Shown: positions 38,451 through 47,971, numbered from the stretch's first letter. The stretch: 64,000 bases of DNA from Lachnospira sp. UBA4346 (GCA_002394205.1 DGTC01000052.1:29387-93386), one strand, 5' to 3'. The notes: generated by a model not told the origin, from the letters alone. Numbers and translations are program-made.

Positions 38451-38509
38451 TGTGTATATACTGCACATATTAATATATACAGTATATACACATATGTACA
38501 ATTTGTCAA
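38451..38509 (-). promoter_or_regulatory. YtrA-type operon promoter with palindromic operator
   Basis: TGTGTATATACTG (38451-38463) and CAGTATATACACA (38480-38492) are exact inverted repeats with 16 bp between. A minus-strand TTGACA (38509-38504), 17-bp spacer and TATACT (38486-38481) form the promoter, the -10 lying in one arm. This suits repression by the GntR protein of the operon. The -35 overlaps the first base of repeat D. Confidence 0.75.
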
Positions 38510-39319
38510 TTTCCGATTTAACGAGCAGTGCCAAAAAGAAATAACAAATACTCGATGGGAGCTTGCTCACTAGAGAGTATTTGTTATTTCTTTTTGATAG
38601 TGCGACTGCACGGATGAGCAAGGAGCGCAGCGGATTGCGAATCGCACTGCGTAATGTAGTGGGATTCTACAAGGAAACTTTTAAACGAACGGACGGTCAA
38701 AAGCCATATCATTATTGACAAACATGCTTCATTTCCTGCTCGCTTCCTCGCGCTTATTATGGGCAGTCGCTCAAACTCGCCTGCGGCTCAAACAGTTCGC
38801 TTTGTGCCCATGCGACTCGAAAGCTCCCTACGGAAGCCTCGCAACTGTTTGTCAACAATGAATGACTCTTTCCCTGTGTATCTCAGAATGTAAATGGTCG
38901 TTAAATCTTTCACCATTGTACATTCGATTGAAAACAAATACTTTCCGAACACAGACGTATACTAAAAATCACACGAATGAAATGACACTCAACAAACGAA
39001 CAATTGAAAAGAGAAATTCATATCCGTTCCAATCGCAATTAAATACATTGGTCAGCGATACTCCTCCGGAATCCAAACACCCCTCCGTCAGCACCCACAC
39101 CCAGTAGGTTTGTGGCGATGCCGAAAGTAGCTATGCACCGGAGAATACCCTGCCTAAGTGAAACTCAGCACAGCGGAAAAATAATTTATTTTGAAAGTTC
39201 AACTGTCTGAGCCGTAGGCGAGTTTTGAACTTTCAAAAAAATTCATTTTTCTAGCAGTGCGTCCGTACGCCATTATTTTCCGTTATCTATCAGGCAGAGT
39301 ACATCCACAAACCGAAATT
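38509..39319 (+). repeat. Dispersed structured repeat, shorter copy (D)
   Basis: 811 bp, same orientation as copy C. Ends ATTTCCGATTTAACG (38509) and CCACAAACCGAAATT (39319). The flanking dinucleotides are CA and TG, not TA. It lacks about 115 bp present in C (near 38890) and one internal hairpin module. Its last hairpin (39186-39245) has arms GAAAGTTCAA/TTGAACTTTC where the other copies have GAAAAGCGC/GCGTTTTC, around the same loop. The rest of the gap, 39320-39503, holds no gene I recognise. Confidence 0.9.
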
Positions 39320-39503
39320 TGCCAGCGAAATGAGAGCAGATGGATAACAGCTTTAAAATGAATTTTATTACCTAATGAGCGGCAAGAAAAAAGGAACCAC
39401 CGCCCCTCATCTGTGAAACGATCATTCCTCTCTTTTTCGATATTCTTTTATTTTACATGAATTATGCAAATTCCTTCTGTTCTTTCACAAACATCTGCTT
39501 TGT

Positions 39504-40241
39504 CTACCGATAATCAAGCACTTGCATGTCACGCTCCTGTTGAATTGAATCCAAATCCACATAATATTTGTTCGGATAATTGTAATCCACATAAATCGTA
39601 ACCTGCTGATTCTGCAAATGCTGCGGTTCTTCCCAGCAATTTCCACTTCGATATAATACTTTCTGCTCTGTTAATAAATCCTGATACTCACACTGCAACT
39701 GAATCGGACATCTTCCATTGACACGAACATTTCGATTCACACGATAGCCTGTAATGGTCGCTTCGATTTTGCGACCTTCCTTCACAAGACGCTGTATGCG
39801 CTTGCGCACCACCACACAGTAAATCAAAAATCCACACCCAATCAAAACAAATGAAGTTCCTAATCCAGCGAACAAAAGACTCATAAAATGAAGTTCCAGT
39901 CCTGCCGGACGAATTTCATACGGATTTGCATTAGATACATAGATGTCAATCTGCTTTCCAACATGCCAGCTGCTGCTTTCCATCGAAACAGATGATACAT
40001 ACTGTTCACCGTCTAACATATATTGCACAACAGTCGCACCATCTAAATCTCCCAGCTGCACGTCTGAAACATTTTCCGTCTGAAAATTCTTTCCTACGAT
40101 AATTCCCTGTGTCAGTTTCGCATATTCCTTGAAATATTGCTCATGTGCAAACAATCCCAAACCTATCAACACAAAAATCAATCCCAATGCGGTAAAAATA
40201 ATGCCAATGATTCTTTGTGCAAGTGTTCCGCTTCTCTTCAT
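39504..40241 (-). CDS. DUF3592-type membrane protein
   Basis: A 245-residue protein, ATG at 40241 after AAAGGAG. It has two membrane helices (near 12-32 and 120-145) and two beta-rich soluble parts. Each carries a DUF3592-like pattern: KLTQGIIVGKNFQ...VQYMLDGEQY...VGKQIDIYVSNANP, and KIEATITGYRVN...LQCEYQ...QQVTIYVDYNYPNKYYVD. The function of the family is unknown. It is 42 bp downstream of a YczE-like gene on the same strand. Confidence 0.65.
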   Translation of the reverse strand: MKRSGTLAQRIIGIIFTALGLIFVLIGLGLFAHEQYFKEYAKLTQGIIVGKNFQTENVSDVQLGDLDGATVVQYMLDGEQYVSSVSMESSSWHVGKQIDIYVSNANPYEIRPAGLELHFMSLLFAGLGTSFVLIGCGFLIYCVVVRKRIQRLVKEGRKIEATITGYRVNRNVRVNGRCPIQLQCEYQDLLTEQKVLYRSGNCWEEPQHLQNQQVTIYVDYNYPNKYYVDLDSIQQERDMQVLDYR

Positions 40242-40283
40242 TACTTCTTCTCCTTTATCTTTCGTATGCATTTTATACAGTTC

Positions 40284-40937
40284 TTACGCAGCTTCCTGCA
40301 TCACATTCTGCTTCTTTGCAAACAATTTCTTAATCTGTCCCAATGTAAAGCCAACCAAAAATGCTGATAAAATCGTTCCGATTCCAACGCTTCCAAATGC
40401 ATGTAGCGCAATCAGACATGTAACTAATGAGATTACAACCATACAGACATCAAAACCAATCTTAACCTTGGAAAATTCGATGTGTGTAATATCCGATACA
40501 GCCTGCATCGCACCTTCTCCAGCAAGTGGCATAATATTTGCCGGCAAATAAAAATAAATTCCAATGGCAACAAGTACAATACTAATTGCCAACATTCCCA
40601 GTCGAAGCACCATATTGTCTGTAGATGGCAACATTCCAACCAGAAAATTACACAGTGTCGTAAACTTTCCAAAAACGATTCCCACTGCAATCTGTAATAA
40701 GCTAATCCAACGGAAACGGCTTCTTAACAGTGCAATCTGAATTACAACCAATACAACATGAAACAGAATCGTTGCATTTCCCATTTCAATGCCTGTCACA
40801 CAAGTAATCGTATACGGAATCGAACTGACCGGTGACACACCCAGATTGGACTTCACCGAAAAGGCGATTCCAATTGTCATAATAAATAAACCGCAAAAAT
40901 ATGCGATTAGTCTGTTGGTTATTGTTCTTTCTTTCAT
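40284..40937 (-). CDS. YczE/YyaS-like membrane protein
   Basis: A 217-residue protein with five to six membrane helices. The start ITNRLIAYFCGLFIMTIGIAFSVKSNLGVSPVSSIPYT is the hallmark of the YczE/YitT-related family (SxLGxsPw). In Bacillus YczE has been linked to lipopeptide production, next to sfp, but the mechanism is unknown. An Sfp-type enzyme is present 29 kb away in this window; no direct link is claimed. Confidence 0.8.
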   Translation of the reverse strand: MKERTITNRLIAYFCGLFIMTIGIAFSVKSNLGVSPVSSIPYTITCVTGIEMGNATILFHVVLVVIQIALLRSRFRWISLLQIAVGIVFGKFTTLCNFLVGMLPSTDNMVLRLGMLAISIVLVAIGIYFYLPANIMPLAGEGAMQAVSDITHIEFSKVKIGFDVCMVVISLVTCLIALHAFGSVGIGTILSAFLVGFTLGQIKKLFAKKQNVMQEAA

Positions 40938-41170
40938 ATTCTTTCCTCTTTTCTAGCTGCAGCAATAACAATGTATGTCTTTACAACGATACCTTTACAC
41001 ATATCATCGCTATTCTGTAACGCTTCTATGTTGCCACATTTAAAAAGAAAATGCAAGTTTCCAAATATAAAAGGCAGGACACTGATACCTATGCCATACC
41101 GCATCCGATACCAATATCCTGCTTGTTATTTGTTATATCTTTATCAAAGGTTTGAATTGGGGATTCATTT

Positions 41171-42115
41171 CTATTCGTCTTCTGTCGGATGTCTGTCTCC
41201 TAACAGATACTCTTCTACATGGTCAAATATATATTCGATTGACAACGGCTTTCTTCCTGTCAGTGCAGAGAAATCACTAACCGGCACATCTAAATAGCCC
41301 TGCGTTACCGTTGTGCCAAATGTTACCATTCCTTCAGAAGTAGCCTGAATCGGACTCTTTGAGAAATCGCCATCTGTATCTCTTGGCACACCAATCGAAT
41401 CAAAATATGCATATAACTGCTCATCCGTAAGTTTTTCATATGCAATCGAATTTCCGGTTGCTTTATTTCCAATTGCTAAGAAATCTCCGTAAGAGAGTGG
41501 CTCTAATCCATTGATATTTAACACTGCTCTGTGTAACAGGTGATTATTTAATGCACAGGCTGCTGCATATGCACAGTCTTTTCTAGAGATAAACCATACT
41601 CTGCCATCGCCCATGTTCTTCGAAATCTTCTTCTCTCCTGCATCTACTGCACGCAGATAATCACTCGTAAATGCTTCTACAAATAATGAATTGCGAAGGA
41701 AAATATAATCTAACGGTGAATTCTGAATAATTGCTTCTGTATAAGAATGGTCTACATTCTCAATACTCGGATTAAATGGATGTGCTGCGGATAATACAGA
41801 AGTATAAATAATCTGTCCTACATGTGCCTTCACGCACGCATCCACTGCATTTTTATGTGCCTTTCTTCTCTTTTCTCCAACAAATGGCATTGAAATCAGC
41901 AATACCTTATCTGCATGATCAAATACGTCTGCAAGTCCATCAATATCATTAAAATTCGCACTTGCAGTTGCAATTCCCATATCTGCATATTTTTGAATCT
42001 TCTCTTTATTTGGTGCGGTAAATAACAACTCTTCCTTGGGAATGAGCTTCATAACCTCTTCTGCTACAATCGAACCAAAATTACCATCAACACCATTTAC
42101 AACAATCTTACGCAT
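41171..42115 (-). CDS. NmrA/QorB-like NAD(P)-dependent oxidoreductase
   Basis: A 314-residue Rossmann protein of the atypical SDR (NmrA-like) group. The N-terminal nucleotide loop is VNGVDGNFGSIVAEEV (GxxGxxG form), followed by VLLISMPFVGEKRRKAHKNA and IIYTSVLSAAHPF. The catalytic Tyr-x3-Lys of classical SDRs is not evident. It is a tandem paralogue of the gene upstream (32-bp gap) with matching motifs throughout. It probably reduces quinones or senses redox state, as QorB or NmrA do. A LysR gene lies upstream of the pair. Confidence 0.8.
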   Translation of the reverse strand: MRKIVVNGVDGNFGSIVAEEVMKLIPKEELLFTAPNKEKIQKYADMGIATASANFNDIDGLADVFDHADKVLLISMPFVGEKRRKAHKNAVDACVKAHVGQIIYTSVLSAAHPFNPSIENVDHSYTEAIIQNSPLDYIFLRNSLFVEAFTSDYLRAVDAGEKKISKNMGDGRVWFISRKDCAYAAACALNNHLLHRAVLNINGLEPLSYGDFLAIGNKATGNSIAYEKLTDEQLYAYFDSIGVPRDTDGDFSKSPIQATSEGMVTFGTTVTQGYLDVPVSDFSALTGRKPLSIEYIFDHVEEYLLGDRHPTEDE

Positions 42116-42147
42116 ATTCGCATACCTCTCTATTTTCGTTTGCTATC

Positions 42148-43089
42148 CTATTTATCTGTACTATTTCTCTTGCCTACCTGATAGTCATCAGAATGTTCAA
42201 ACATATAAGAAACTGTACGTGGCTTGTCGCCTGTCAGCCATTCAAATACATCTGTGTGTGTTGACATTTTCTCAAGACGAATGGCTCTTGCAAATGTTAC
42301 CATTCCATCACTTGAATATGGTGCAACCGAATCTTCCTTAAAATCTCCGTCTGTATTACGAGGTACACCAATCGCATCAAATGCTGCGTAAGTCTCCTCT
42401 TCCGTTACATTCTTAATTCCAATATTTAAGCCGCTCGCCTTATTCCCTGCATCTACGAAATCCTGTAATGTCATAGATTCCGGACCGTTGATGTTAAGTG
42501 TTGCATAATGAATATCATCTCTTACCAATGCGTACATCGCAGCCTTTGCACAATCTCTTCTTGAAATATAAGACATATGGCCATCTCCCTGACAGCTTGT
42601 CATCATATTTCCGGTCGCTGTTGCTGCAAAATAACTTGTAATCATTGCTTCCGCATACTGTGAATTTCTCATAAATGCAAAATCTGCACCACTGTTTGCG
42701 ATATAATTTTCTGTATATGCATGGTCAATCTTTTCGATACTTGGATTCTCTTCATCCTGAGCATTGACCAATGATGTATATACGATTTTCTTTACACCAG
42801 CTTTAATGGCTGCATCGACCGCATTCTTGTGTGCTGCACGGCGCTTTACACCAACAAATGGAGATGAGATAATTAAGATTGCATCTCCTCCCTCAAATGC
42901 CTTCTCTAAGCCTTCTGGATGATTGAAGTTTGCAACTCTGCAATCATATCCTTTCTCTTTCCATTCTGTAAGTCCTTCTTCAAACGGACATGTAAAAATT
43001 AAATTTTCTTTTGCTGTTATTTTCTCAATGTGTGTTGCCACATAATTACCAAAGTTTCCATCTACACCTGTTACGATAAATTTTGCCAT
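42148..43089 (-). CDS. NmrA/QorB-like NAD(P)-dependent oxidoreductase (tandem paralogue)
   Basis: A 313-residue NmrA-type protein with VTGVDGNFGNYVATHI for the nucleotide loop, ILIISSPFVGVKRRAAHKNAVDAAIKAGVKKIVYTSLV, and the ending FEWLTGDKPRTVSYMFEHSDDY that is shared with its neighbour. The start follows AAGGAGGAATTTATT. It is the first gene of the pair and lies 115 bp from the lysR gene on the same strand. The intergenic part holds TGTTAACATTTTAACA (43141-43156), a possible operator. Confidence 0.8.
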   Translation of the reverse strand: MAKFIVTGVDGNFGNYVATHIEKITAKENLIFTCPFEEGLTEWKEKGYDCRVANFNHPEGLEKAFEGGDAILIISSPFVGVKRRAAHKNAVDAAIKAGVKKIVYTSLVNAQDEENPSIEKIDHAYTENYIANSGADFAFMRNSQYAEAMITSYFAATATGNMMTSCQGDGHMSYISRRDCAKAAMYALVRDDIHYATLNINGPESMTLQDFVDAGNKASGLNIGIKNVTEEETYAAFDAIGVPRNTDGDFKEDSVAPYSSDGMVTFARAIRLEKMSTHTDVFEWLTGDKPRTVSYMFEHSDDYQVGKRNSTDK

Positions 43090-43204
43090 AATAAATTCCT
43101 CCTTGATTGAAATTGTTATGTACTTCGTTTCTCTATTTGTATGTTAACATTTTAACAATCAAAAAGATAGACTCTATTTTCTTATCGACATTATAAGTGT
43201 ATGC

Positions 43205-44089
43205 TTATAGTTTTTTCATTTTTTCTGCAATATAAGCAATCAGTGGCTCTATCTGTGGATTCGTGTTTTTCTTGGTATAAGCAACGGCAAAATTGGCGTG
43301 GTGGTGCGTCTGCTGCAACTCAATAATCGCTACATCATCTTCCGGCTCAATCATTTCCTTTGATGTAAATGCAATTCCCTCGCCCATACTGACACTCAGT
43401 AGCAAATCTTCCTGGGAATCTACCGCCTTGACAATATTCGGTCTGTAACCATCTAATCGAAACGATTCCATAAAATCTTCAAAATATCCATTTCCTACAT
43501 TTTTTGACAGTGCAATCATATTTTCCTGCAACAATTCTTTCATCGTGACATTCTGATTGGCAAACGGATGATTCATACTGCAAATGGCACAGACTTTGTG
43601 TGCGTAAAGTGCCTGATAAATAAGATCTGTATGACGTTTAAAATCATTTTCAATTCCAAATGCGATATCTAGCTGCTCATTCTCTAACAGTGTCACAGCT
43701 TCCCCAAAATTACAGGTATGAAACGATACATGTATATTATGCTCTTTCCGATATGTTTTTATGAGTGGTACAATATATTTTCGCTCAAATGTACCGGTAA
43801 TTCCAATCACAAGTCCCTCTTTATTCTTCTGCTCAATGGCTCTTGTATTATTTTCAATTTCACGATACTGACTAAGCAGCTGCTTCATTTCCATATAATA
43901 ATACTGTCCGGCAGATGTCAATGTCGGACGATATGTAGAACGGTCAAATAATGTAACACCTAAGTTTTTTTCTAATTTCACAATCTGCTGCGAAATCGCC
44001 GACTGCGATACATAATGCAACTTCGCTGCTTTTGAAAAGCTCCCCTGCTCTACAACAGACAGAAACATATAAATACTCTGATGAAACAT
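43205..44089 (-). CDS. LysR-family transcriptional regulator
   Basis: A 294-residue LTTR: SIYMFLSVVEQGSFSKAAKLHYVSQSAISQQIVKLEKNLGVTLFDR forms the winged helix-turn-helix, and the C-terminal effector domain contains NEQLDIAFGIENDF and LLSVSMGEGIAFTSKEM. AAGGAGAAGT precedes its ATG. It is located upstream of the two NmrA-type genes on the same strand and is a natural candidate to control them, perhaps under oxidative or quinone stress. Confidence 0.88.
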   Translation of the reverse strand: MFHQSIYMFLSVVEQGSFSKAAKLHYVSQSAISQQIVKLEKNLGVTLFDRSTYRPTLTSAGQYYYMEMKQLLSQYREIENNTRAIEQKNKEGLVIGITGTFERKYIVPLIKTYRKEHNIHVSFHTCNFGEAVTLLENEQLDIAFGIENDFKRHTDLIYQALYAHKVCAICSMNHPFANQNVTMKELLQENMIALSKNVGNGYFEDFMESFRLDGYRPNIVKAVDSQEDLLLSVSMGEGIAFTSKEMIEPEDDVAIIELQQTHHHANFAVAYTKKNTNPQIEPLIAYIAEKMKKL

Positions 44090-44247
44090 ACTTCTCCTCC
44101 TTCTCTTTCGTAGCTTTGTAGGCCTTTACAAAACGCCGCAAGCCGCATAAATACAGCATATTACTAAAATCAAAAATCCCCTCACGGTTTATGGTATAAT
44201 AGAATTGTTCAGAAACTATAAACCAGCCACCGAAAGGAGACACTCTT

Positions 44248-44319
44248 ATGATACCACAAAACCAACTCACTTTGGCAGATATTTTGGAAGATTGTCAGGA
44301 TATTTTAAATATCCAATAG
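44248..44319 (+). pseudogene. Truncated transposase start (remnant)
   Basis: A 23-codon frame beginning MIPQNQLTLADILEDCQDIL with an excellent AAAGGAGA ribosome site and an extended -10 (TGGTATAAT, 44192-44200) upstream. The sequence resembles the N-terminus of IS transposases from related clostridia as I recall them, then stops abruptly at TAG. No downstream transposase follows; the next 90 bp lead into the copA end. Most likely the left fragment of a deleted insertion sequence. Confidence 0.4.
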
Positions 44320-44407
44320 CTTCCTCATCGTCCAAAGCATTAGAAACAGACAAAGAGATAATATATTATTCTAAAAGTTTTACTGCCATATTGAAAAATA
44401 TTTTGAC

Positions 44408-44617
44408 TTATTCTACGCCAACAAACTTATAACCAGCTTCTGTTACTGCTGCTTCGGCTGCTTCTACTGAGAATGTATCATTTACTTCAACAACTGCTGT
44501 TCCTTTTTCGTGAGAAGTAACTGCGCTGTTTACTCCGTCTAACTTCTCTAATGCTTCCTTTACATGTGCCTCGCAATGTGCACACATCATACCTTCAATC
44601 TTTAAAGTCTTTTCCAT
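44408..44617 (-). CDS. Possible internal CopZ-like copper chaperone (alternative start within copA)
   Basis: Within copA, AAAGGAG lies nine bases before an in-frame ATG at 44617. Translation from there would give a 69-residue HMA protein, [20 protein letters not shown] onward, the size and sequence of a stand-alone CopZ. The arrangement fits either an ancient copA-copZ fusion that kept the copZ start, or a deliberate dual product. Confidence 0.5.
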   Translation of the reverse strand: MEKTLKIEGMMCAHCEAHVKEALEKLDGVNSAVTSHEKGTAVVEVNDTFSVEAAEAAVTEAGYKFVGVE

Positions 44618-46990
44618 GTTTTTGTTCTCCTTTACATTTTCTTTGATATTTATTGAATCATCTGTAACGACTGTTACATTCTCTTGTTCTGGCAAGGCAC
44701 GCTTTCTCATTGGTCTGTCTCCCTTTGCATTATGCACCTTAAATAAATTCAAACGAAGTGCATTCATACATACAGAGAAACTAGAAAGTGCCATTGCTGC
44801 TGCACCCCACATCGGGTTCATCTGAATCGCCGAGTATACACCTGCTGCCATTGGGATTAAGATAATATTATATCCAAATGCCCATCCAAGATTCTCATGA
44901 ATATTACGAAGTGTTGCACGACTTAAACGAATTGCCGCACTTGCATCTGTCAGTTTGGAATTCATCAATACAACATCTGCCGAATCAATCGCAACATCTG
45001 TTCCTGCACCAATTGCAATACCTGTATCTGCTCTTGTAAGTGCCGGTGCATCATTGATACCATCACCAACCATCGCTACGTGACCGCGCGTCTGAAGCTG
45101 TCTGATGACTGCTTCCTTGCCATCTGGCAATACTCCTGCAATCACTCTGTCTACGCCTGCAATATCGCCAATTGCTTTGGCAGTCTTTTCATTATCGCCA
45201 GTCAGCATAACAACTTCAATTCCCATGTGTTTGAGTTCTGAAATTGCCTGCGCACTATCTTCCTTAATAACATCCGCAACTGCAATCATACCAAGTACAT
45301 TGCCATCTTTTGTAAAGAATAGCGGCGTCTTTCCCTGTTCTGAAACTTGTGTTGCTGCCTGTTGTAACTTCTCTTCTACTGCACTCATTCCTGCAATAAA
45401 TTTATAAGAACCACCGACAACTTCATGTCCTTCAATCGTTGCTTTCAGACCATTTCCTGATAATGCGGTAAAATCCTTCGCTTCTAATTTCTCAAGTGCT
45501 TCTTTGTCTCCATAAGAAACAATTGCATTTGCAAGCGGATGTTCACTCTTTTGCTCTAATGAATATGCCAAGGTAACAAGCTCTGTTTCTGACACACCTA
45601 TCGCCGGATAAATATCTGTAACTTCCGGTTTTCCTGCTGTAATCGTACCGGTCTTATCTAAAGCAACAATCTGAACCTTTCCTGCATTTTCTAATGCGGC
45701 ACTGGTCTTAAAGAGGATACCATTTTTCGCACCCATACCATTTCCAACCATAATTGCTACCGGTGTTGCAAGTCCTAATGCACAAGGACAGGCAATGACA
45801 AGCACTGCTATTGCACGCTCTAAGGCATAAGACAGTTCACTTCCTGTAATCAGCCAGATAATAGCTACCACGGCTGCAAGTGCAATAATCGTCGGAACAA
45901 ATATGCCTGACACAATGTCAGCAATTCTTGCAATCGGAGCCTTTGTTGCTGCTGCATCACTTACCATCTGAATAATCTGTGAAAATGTTGTATCTTCCCC
46001 AACTCTTGTTGCTCTTGCCTTAATAAATCCTGACTGATTCATCGTTGCAGCACTCACTGTATCATCTACACCTTTGTCCACCGGAATAGATTCACCTGTC
46101 AGTGCTGATTCATCAATTGCAGAACTTCCTTCGATAATCACACCATCGACCGGAATACTTTCTCCCGGACGAACGACAAAGATGTCACCAGCCTGCACCT
46201 CGTCAATATCTACCGTTACTTCTTCATTTCCACGAAGGAGTACGGCAGTTTTCGGGGCCATTTTCATTAAATTCTTTAAAGCATCCGTTGTTCTTCCCTT
46301 TGATAAGGCTTCTAATGTCTTACCAACTGTAATCAGTGCCGGTATCATCGCAGCCGATTCAAAATATAACTGATTATGATACAGCGGCATCAGATCCGCA
46401 TTTGATGTTCCTGTGGTTACCAGATAGGTCATCTGATATAAAATGTATAATGACCATGCATAAGATACACTTGAGCCTAATGCAACCAACGTATCCATAT
46501 TGGGTGCGCCATGAATTAACGATTTAAAACCTGATATGAAAAATGCACGATTAATAAACATTACAACGGCTGCAAGAATCATTTCTGTAATCGCAAGTCC
46601 AATATGGTTATGTGCAAAGAAAAATGGCACCGGCCATCCCCACATATTATGCCCCATTGTAATATACATCAGTAATACTAATACAATGGCTGAAGCAATC
46701 AGTCTTTTCACCAGCTTCGGTGTTTCATGATCTTTTAATGCTTCTTCCTCAGCTGCAAGTCTGGCACTTGCACTTACTTTCTGTGTTTCGATACCTTTCG
46801 GTGAAGCACCATATCCTGCTGCTTCTACTGCCTGAATGACTTCTTCCTTTGTCGCAGTTCCCGACACAGACATCGAATTGGTTAATAATGAAACAGTTAC
46901 CGAGTCAACATTATCCAATTTTGATACTGCTTTCTCGACATGTGCCTGACAAGCTGCACAAGTCATTCCTGTTACAACATATTGATCCAT
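44408..46990 (-). CDS. copA: Copper-exporting P-type ATPase with N- and C-terminal HMA domains
   Basis: An 860-residue P1B-type ATPase. An N-terminal HMA domain has [14 protein letters not shown]. Then come eight membrane helices with [10 protein letters not shown], the phosphorylation site [17 protein letters not shown] (the HP of the nucleotide domain) and [14 protein letters not shown]. After the last helix pair, a linker of about 35 residues leads to a second HMA domain, [20 protein letters not shown]. That extra domain matches free CopZ chaperones. An internal ribosome site in the linker could give separate CopZ. It lies downstream of csoR and should be copper-induced. Confidence 0.93.
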   Translation of the reverse strand: MDQYVVTGMTCAACQAHVEKAVSKLDNVDSVTVSLLTNSMSVSGTATKEEVIQAVEAAGYGASPKGIETQKVSASARLAAEEEALKDHETPKLVKRLIASAIVLVLLMYITMGHNMWGWPVPFFFAHNHIGLAITEMILAAVVMFINRAFFISGFKSLIHGAPNMDTLVALGSSVSYAWSLYILYQMTYLVTTGTSNADLMPLYHNQLYFESAAMIPALITVGKTLEALSKGRTTDALKNLMKMAPKTAVLLRGNEEVTVDIDEVQAGDIFVVRPGESIPVDGVIIEGSSAIDESALTGESIPVDKGVDDTVSAATMNQSGFIKARATRVGEDTTFSQIIQMVSDAAATKAPIARIADIVSGIFVPTIIALAAVVAIIWLITGSELSYALERAIAVLVIACPCALGLATPVAIMVGNGMGAKNGILFKTSAALENAGKVQIVALDKTGTITAGKPEVTDIYPAIGVSETELVTLAYSLEQKSEHPLANAIVSYGDKEALEKLEAKDFTALSGNGLKATIEGHEVVGGSYKFIAGMSAVEEKLQQAATQVSEQGKTPLFFTKDGNVLGMIAVADVIKEDSAQAISELKHMGIEVVMLTGDNEKTAKAIGDIAGVDRVIAGVLPDGKEAVIRQLQTRGHVAMVGDGINDAPALTRADTGIAIGAGTDVAIDSADVVLMNSKLTDASAAIRLSRATLRNIHENLGWAFGYNIILIPMAAGVYSAIQMNPMWGAAAMALSSFSVCMNALRLNLFKVHNAKGDRPMRKRALPEQENVTVVTDDSINIKENVKENKNMEKTLKIEGMMCAHCEAHVKEALEKLDGVNSAVTSHEKGTAVVEVNDTFSVEAAEAAVTEAGYKFVGVE

Positions 46991-47043
46991 TTCTTTCCCT
47001 TCTTTCTATCCTATTATTTTAATGTTAATGTGATTGCTTATTA

Positions 47044-47120
47044 AGATTGGTGTGTCAAACGGTGTTACAATCATACATTGGTGGCGAATTTCACAAATCT
47101 AATAAGCAAGCTCATTTTGT
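47044..47120. repeat. Dispersed ~75-bp intergenic repeat, copy 1
   Basis: Located between csoR and copA. It aligns with 50384-50460 over about 75 positions with a single one-base gap; shared blocks include GTGTCAAA, ACATTG, AAAT and CTCATTTTG. It starts with a degenerate form of the GGTGTCAAAAGG motif. Confidence 0.5.
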
Positions 47121-47161
47121 GCTTTAACATCTTCTGTCCATAAAATGTTACAAATAAAAAA

Positions 47162-47530
47162 TCACTTCATCAGTTTCTGTAAGACCTTGCACAATTCATC
47201 AATTGTTTCATCCTTACCTGCACGAATATCTTCTGCAACGCAGCTATGAATGTGACAGGATAATAAGACTTTATTAAAACTATTGAGTGCGGAAGTTGCT
47301 GCTGAGACCTGAATTAAAATATCCGGACAATATGCATCCGTCTCAACCATTTTTTCAATTCCACGAATCTGTCCTTCAATCTTGCGAAGTCTTGTAAGCA
47401 ATGCTTTCTGCTCTTCATCAGAACGTGCCTTATGACGGCTCGAACAGTGTGGGCATGCCATTTCTTCTGCTTCTTCAGAAATCTTCATATCTTGTTCATT
47501 CTTCATTTCCTGATTTATTTCTTCATGCAT
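47162..47530 (-). CDS. csoR: CsoR-family copper-sensing repressor
   Basis: A 122-residue four-helix regulator. The Cu(I) ligands are in place: Cys in DAYCPDIL (near 68), and His and Cys in LLSCHIHSC (near 91-96). The body starts ALLTRLRKIEGQIRGIEKMVE. An added N-terminal tail of about 35 residues holds CPHCSSRHK, a second possible metal site. The promoter carries two ATACCC-N5-GGGTAT palindromes. It probably represses itself and copA until copper binds. Confidence 0.92.
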   Translation of the reverse strand: MHEEINQEMKNEQDMKISEEAEEMACPHCSSRHKARSDEEQKALLTRLRKIEGQIRGIEKMVETDAYCPDILIQVSAATSALNSFNKVLLSCHIHSCVAEDIRAGKDETIDELCKVLQKLMK

Positions 47531-47627
47531 ACATTCTCATCTCCTTTATATTCTTTTCTATACACATTTCTATGTAACATTTGATAATCTCTGATTGTCT
47601 TTGTAAGTATCCATATTTTTGTTTTAT

Positions 47628-47686
47628 ATACCCTGGCAGGGTATCTTGTATGACGTTATATTATACCCTCTGGGGGTATATGTCAA
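47628..47686 (-). promoter_or_regulatory. csoR promoter with two CsoR operators
   Basis: Two 17-bp palindromes, ATACCCTGGCAGGGTAT (47628-47644) and ATACCCTCTGGGGGTAT (47663-47679), centre-to-centre 35 bp. Minus-strand TTGACA (47686-47681) and TATAAT (47665-47660) are 15 bp apart, with the second palindrome in the spacer. The form matches known CsoR GC-rich dyads. Confidence 0.8.
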
Positions 47687-47971
47687 GAGGGGTTTTTGAG
47701 AAAATTTCTGCGATTGTTAAAAAATAGGGATTTCTGTTCTACTGTTTGTTAATGTCCCTATTCCAACATAAAGAGCTGAATTATTTATTATTTTTTAATT
47801 ACATCCTTCAAAACCTGAAGAACTTATCTCCAACTTTCCATTTTGCTTCGACAATCTTGTACGTTATATCTTTTACAACATTAATCTCGTCTATGCCATT
47901 TTATACTATTTTCATAAAAAAGCACTTATCAATATATAAAATATAAAAGACCTCTTACAAATTTCATAAAC

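Noticed and set aside
46074..46373. Antisense frames of about 100 codons in copA
   Set aside because: Shadows of the copA reading frame with the usual Ser/Thr-rich composition.
47746..47946. 66-codon + strand frame between csoR and the Gfo/Idh operon
   Set aside because: AT-rich composition, no ribosome site and no motif; treated as non-coding.
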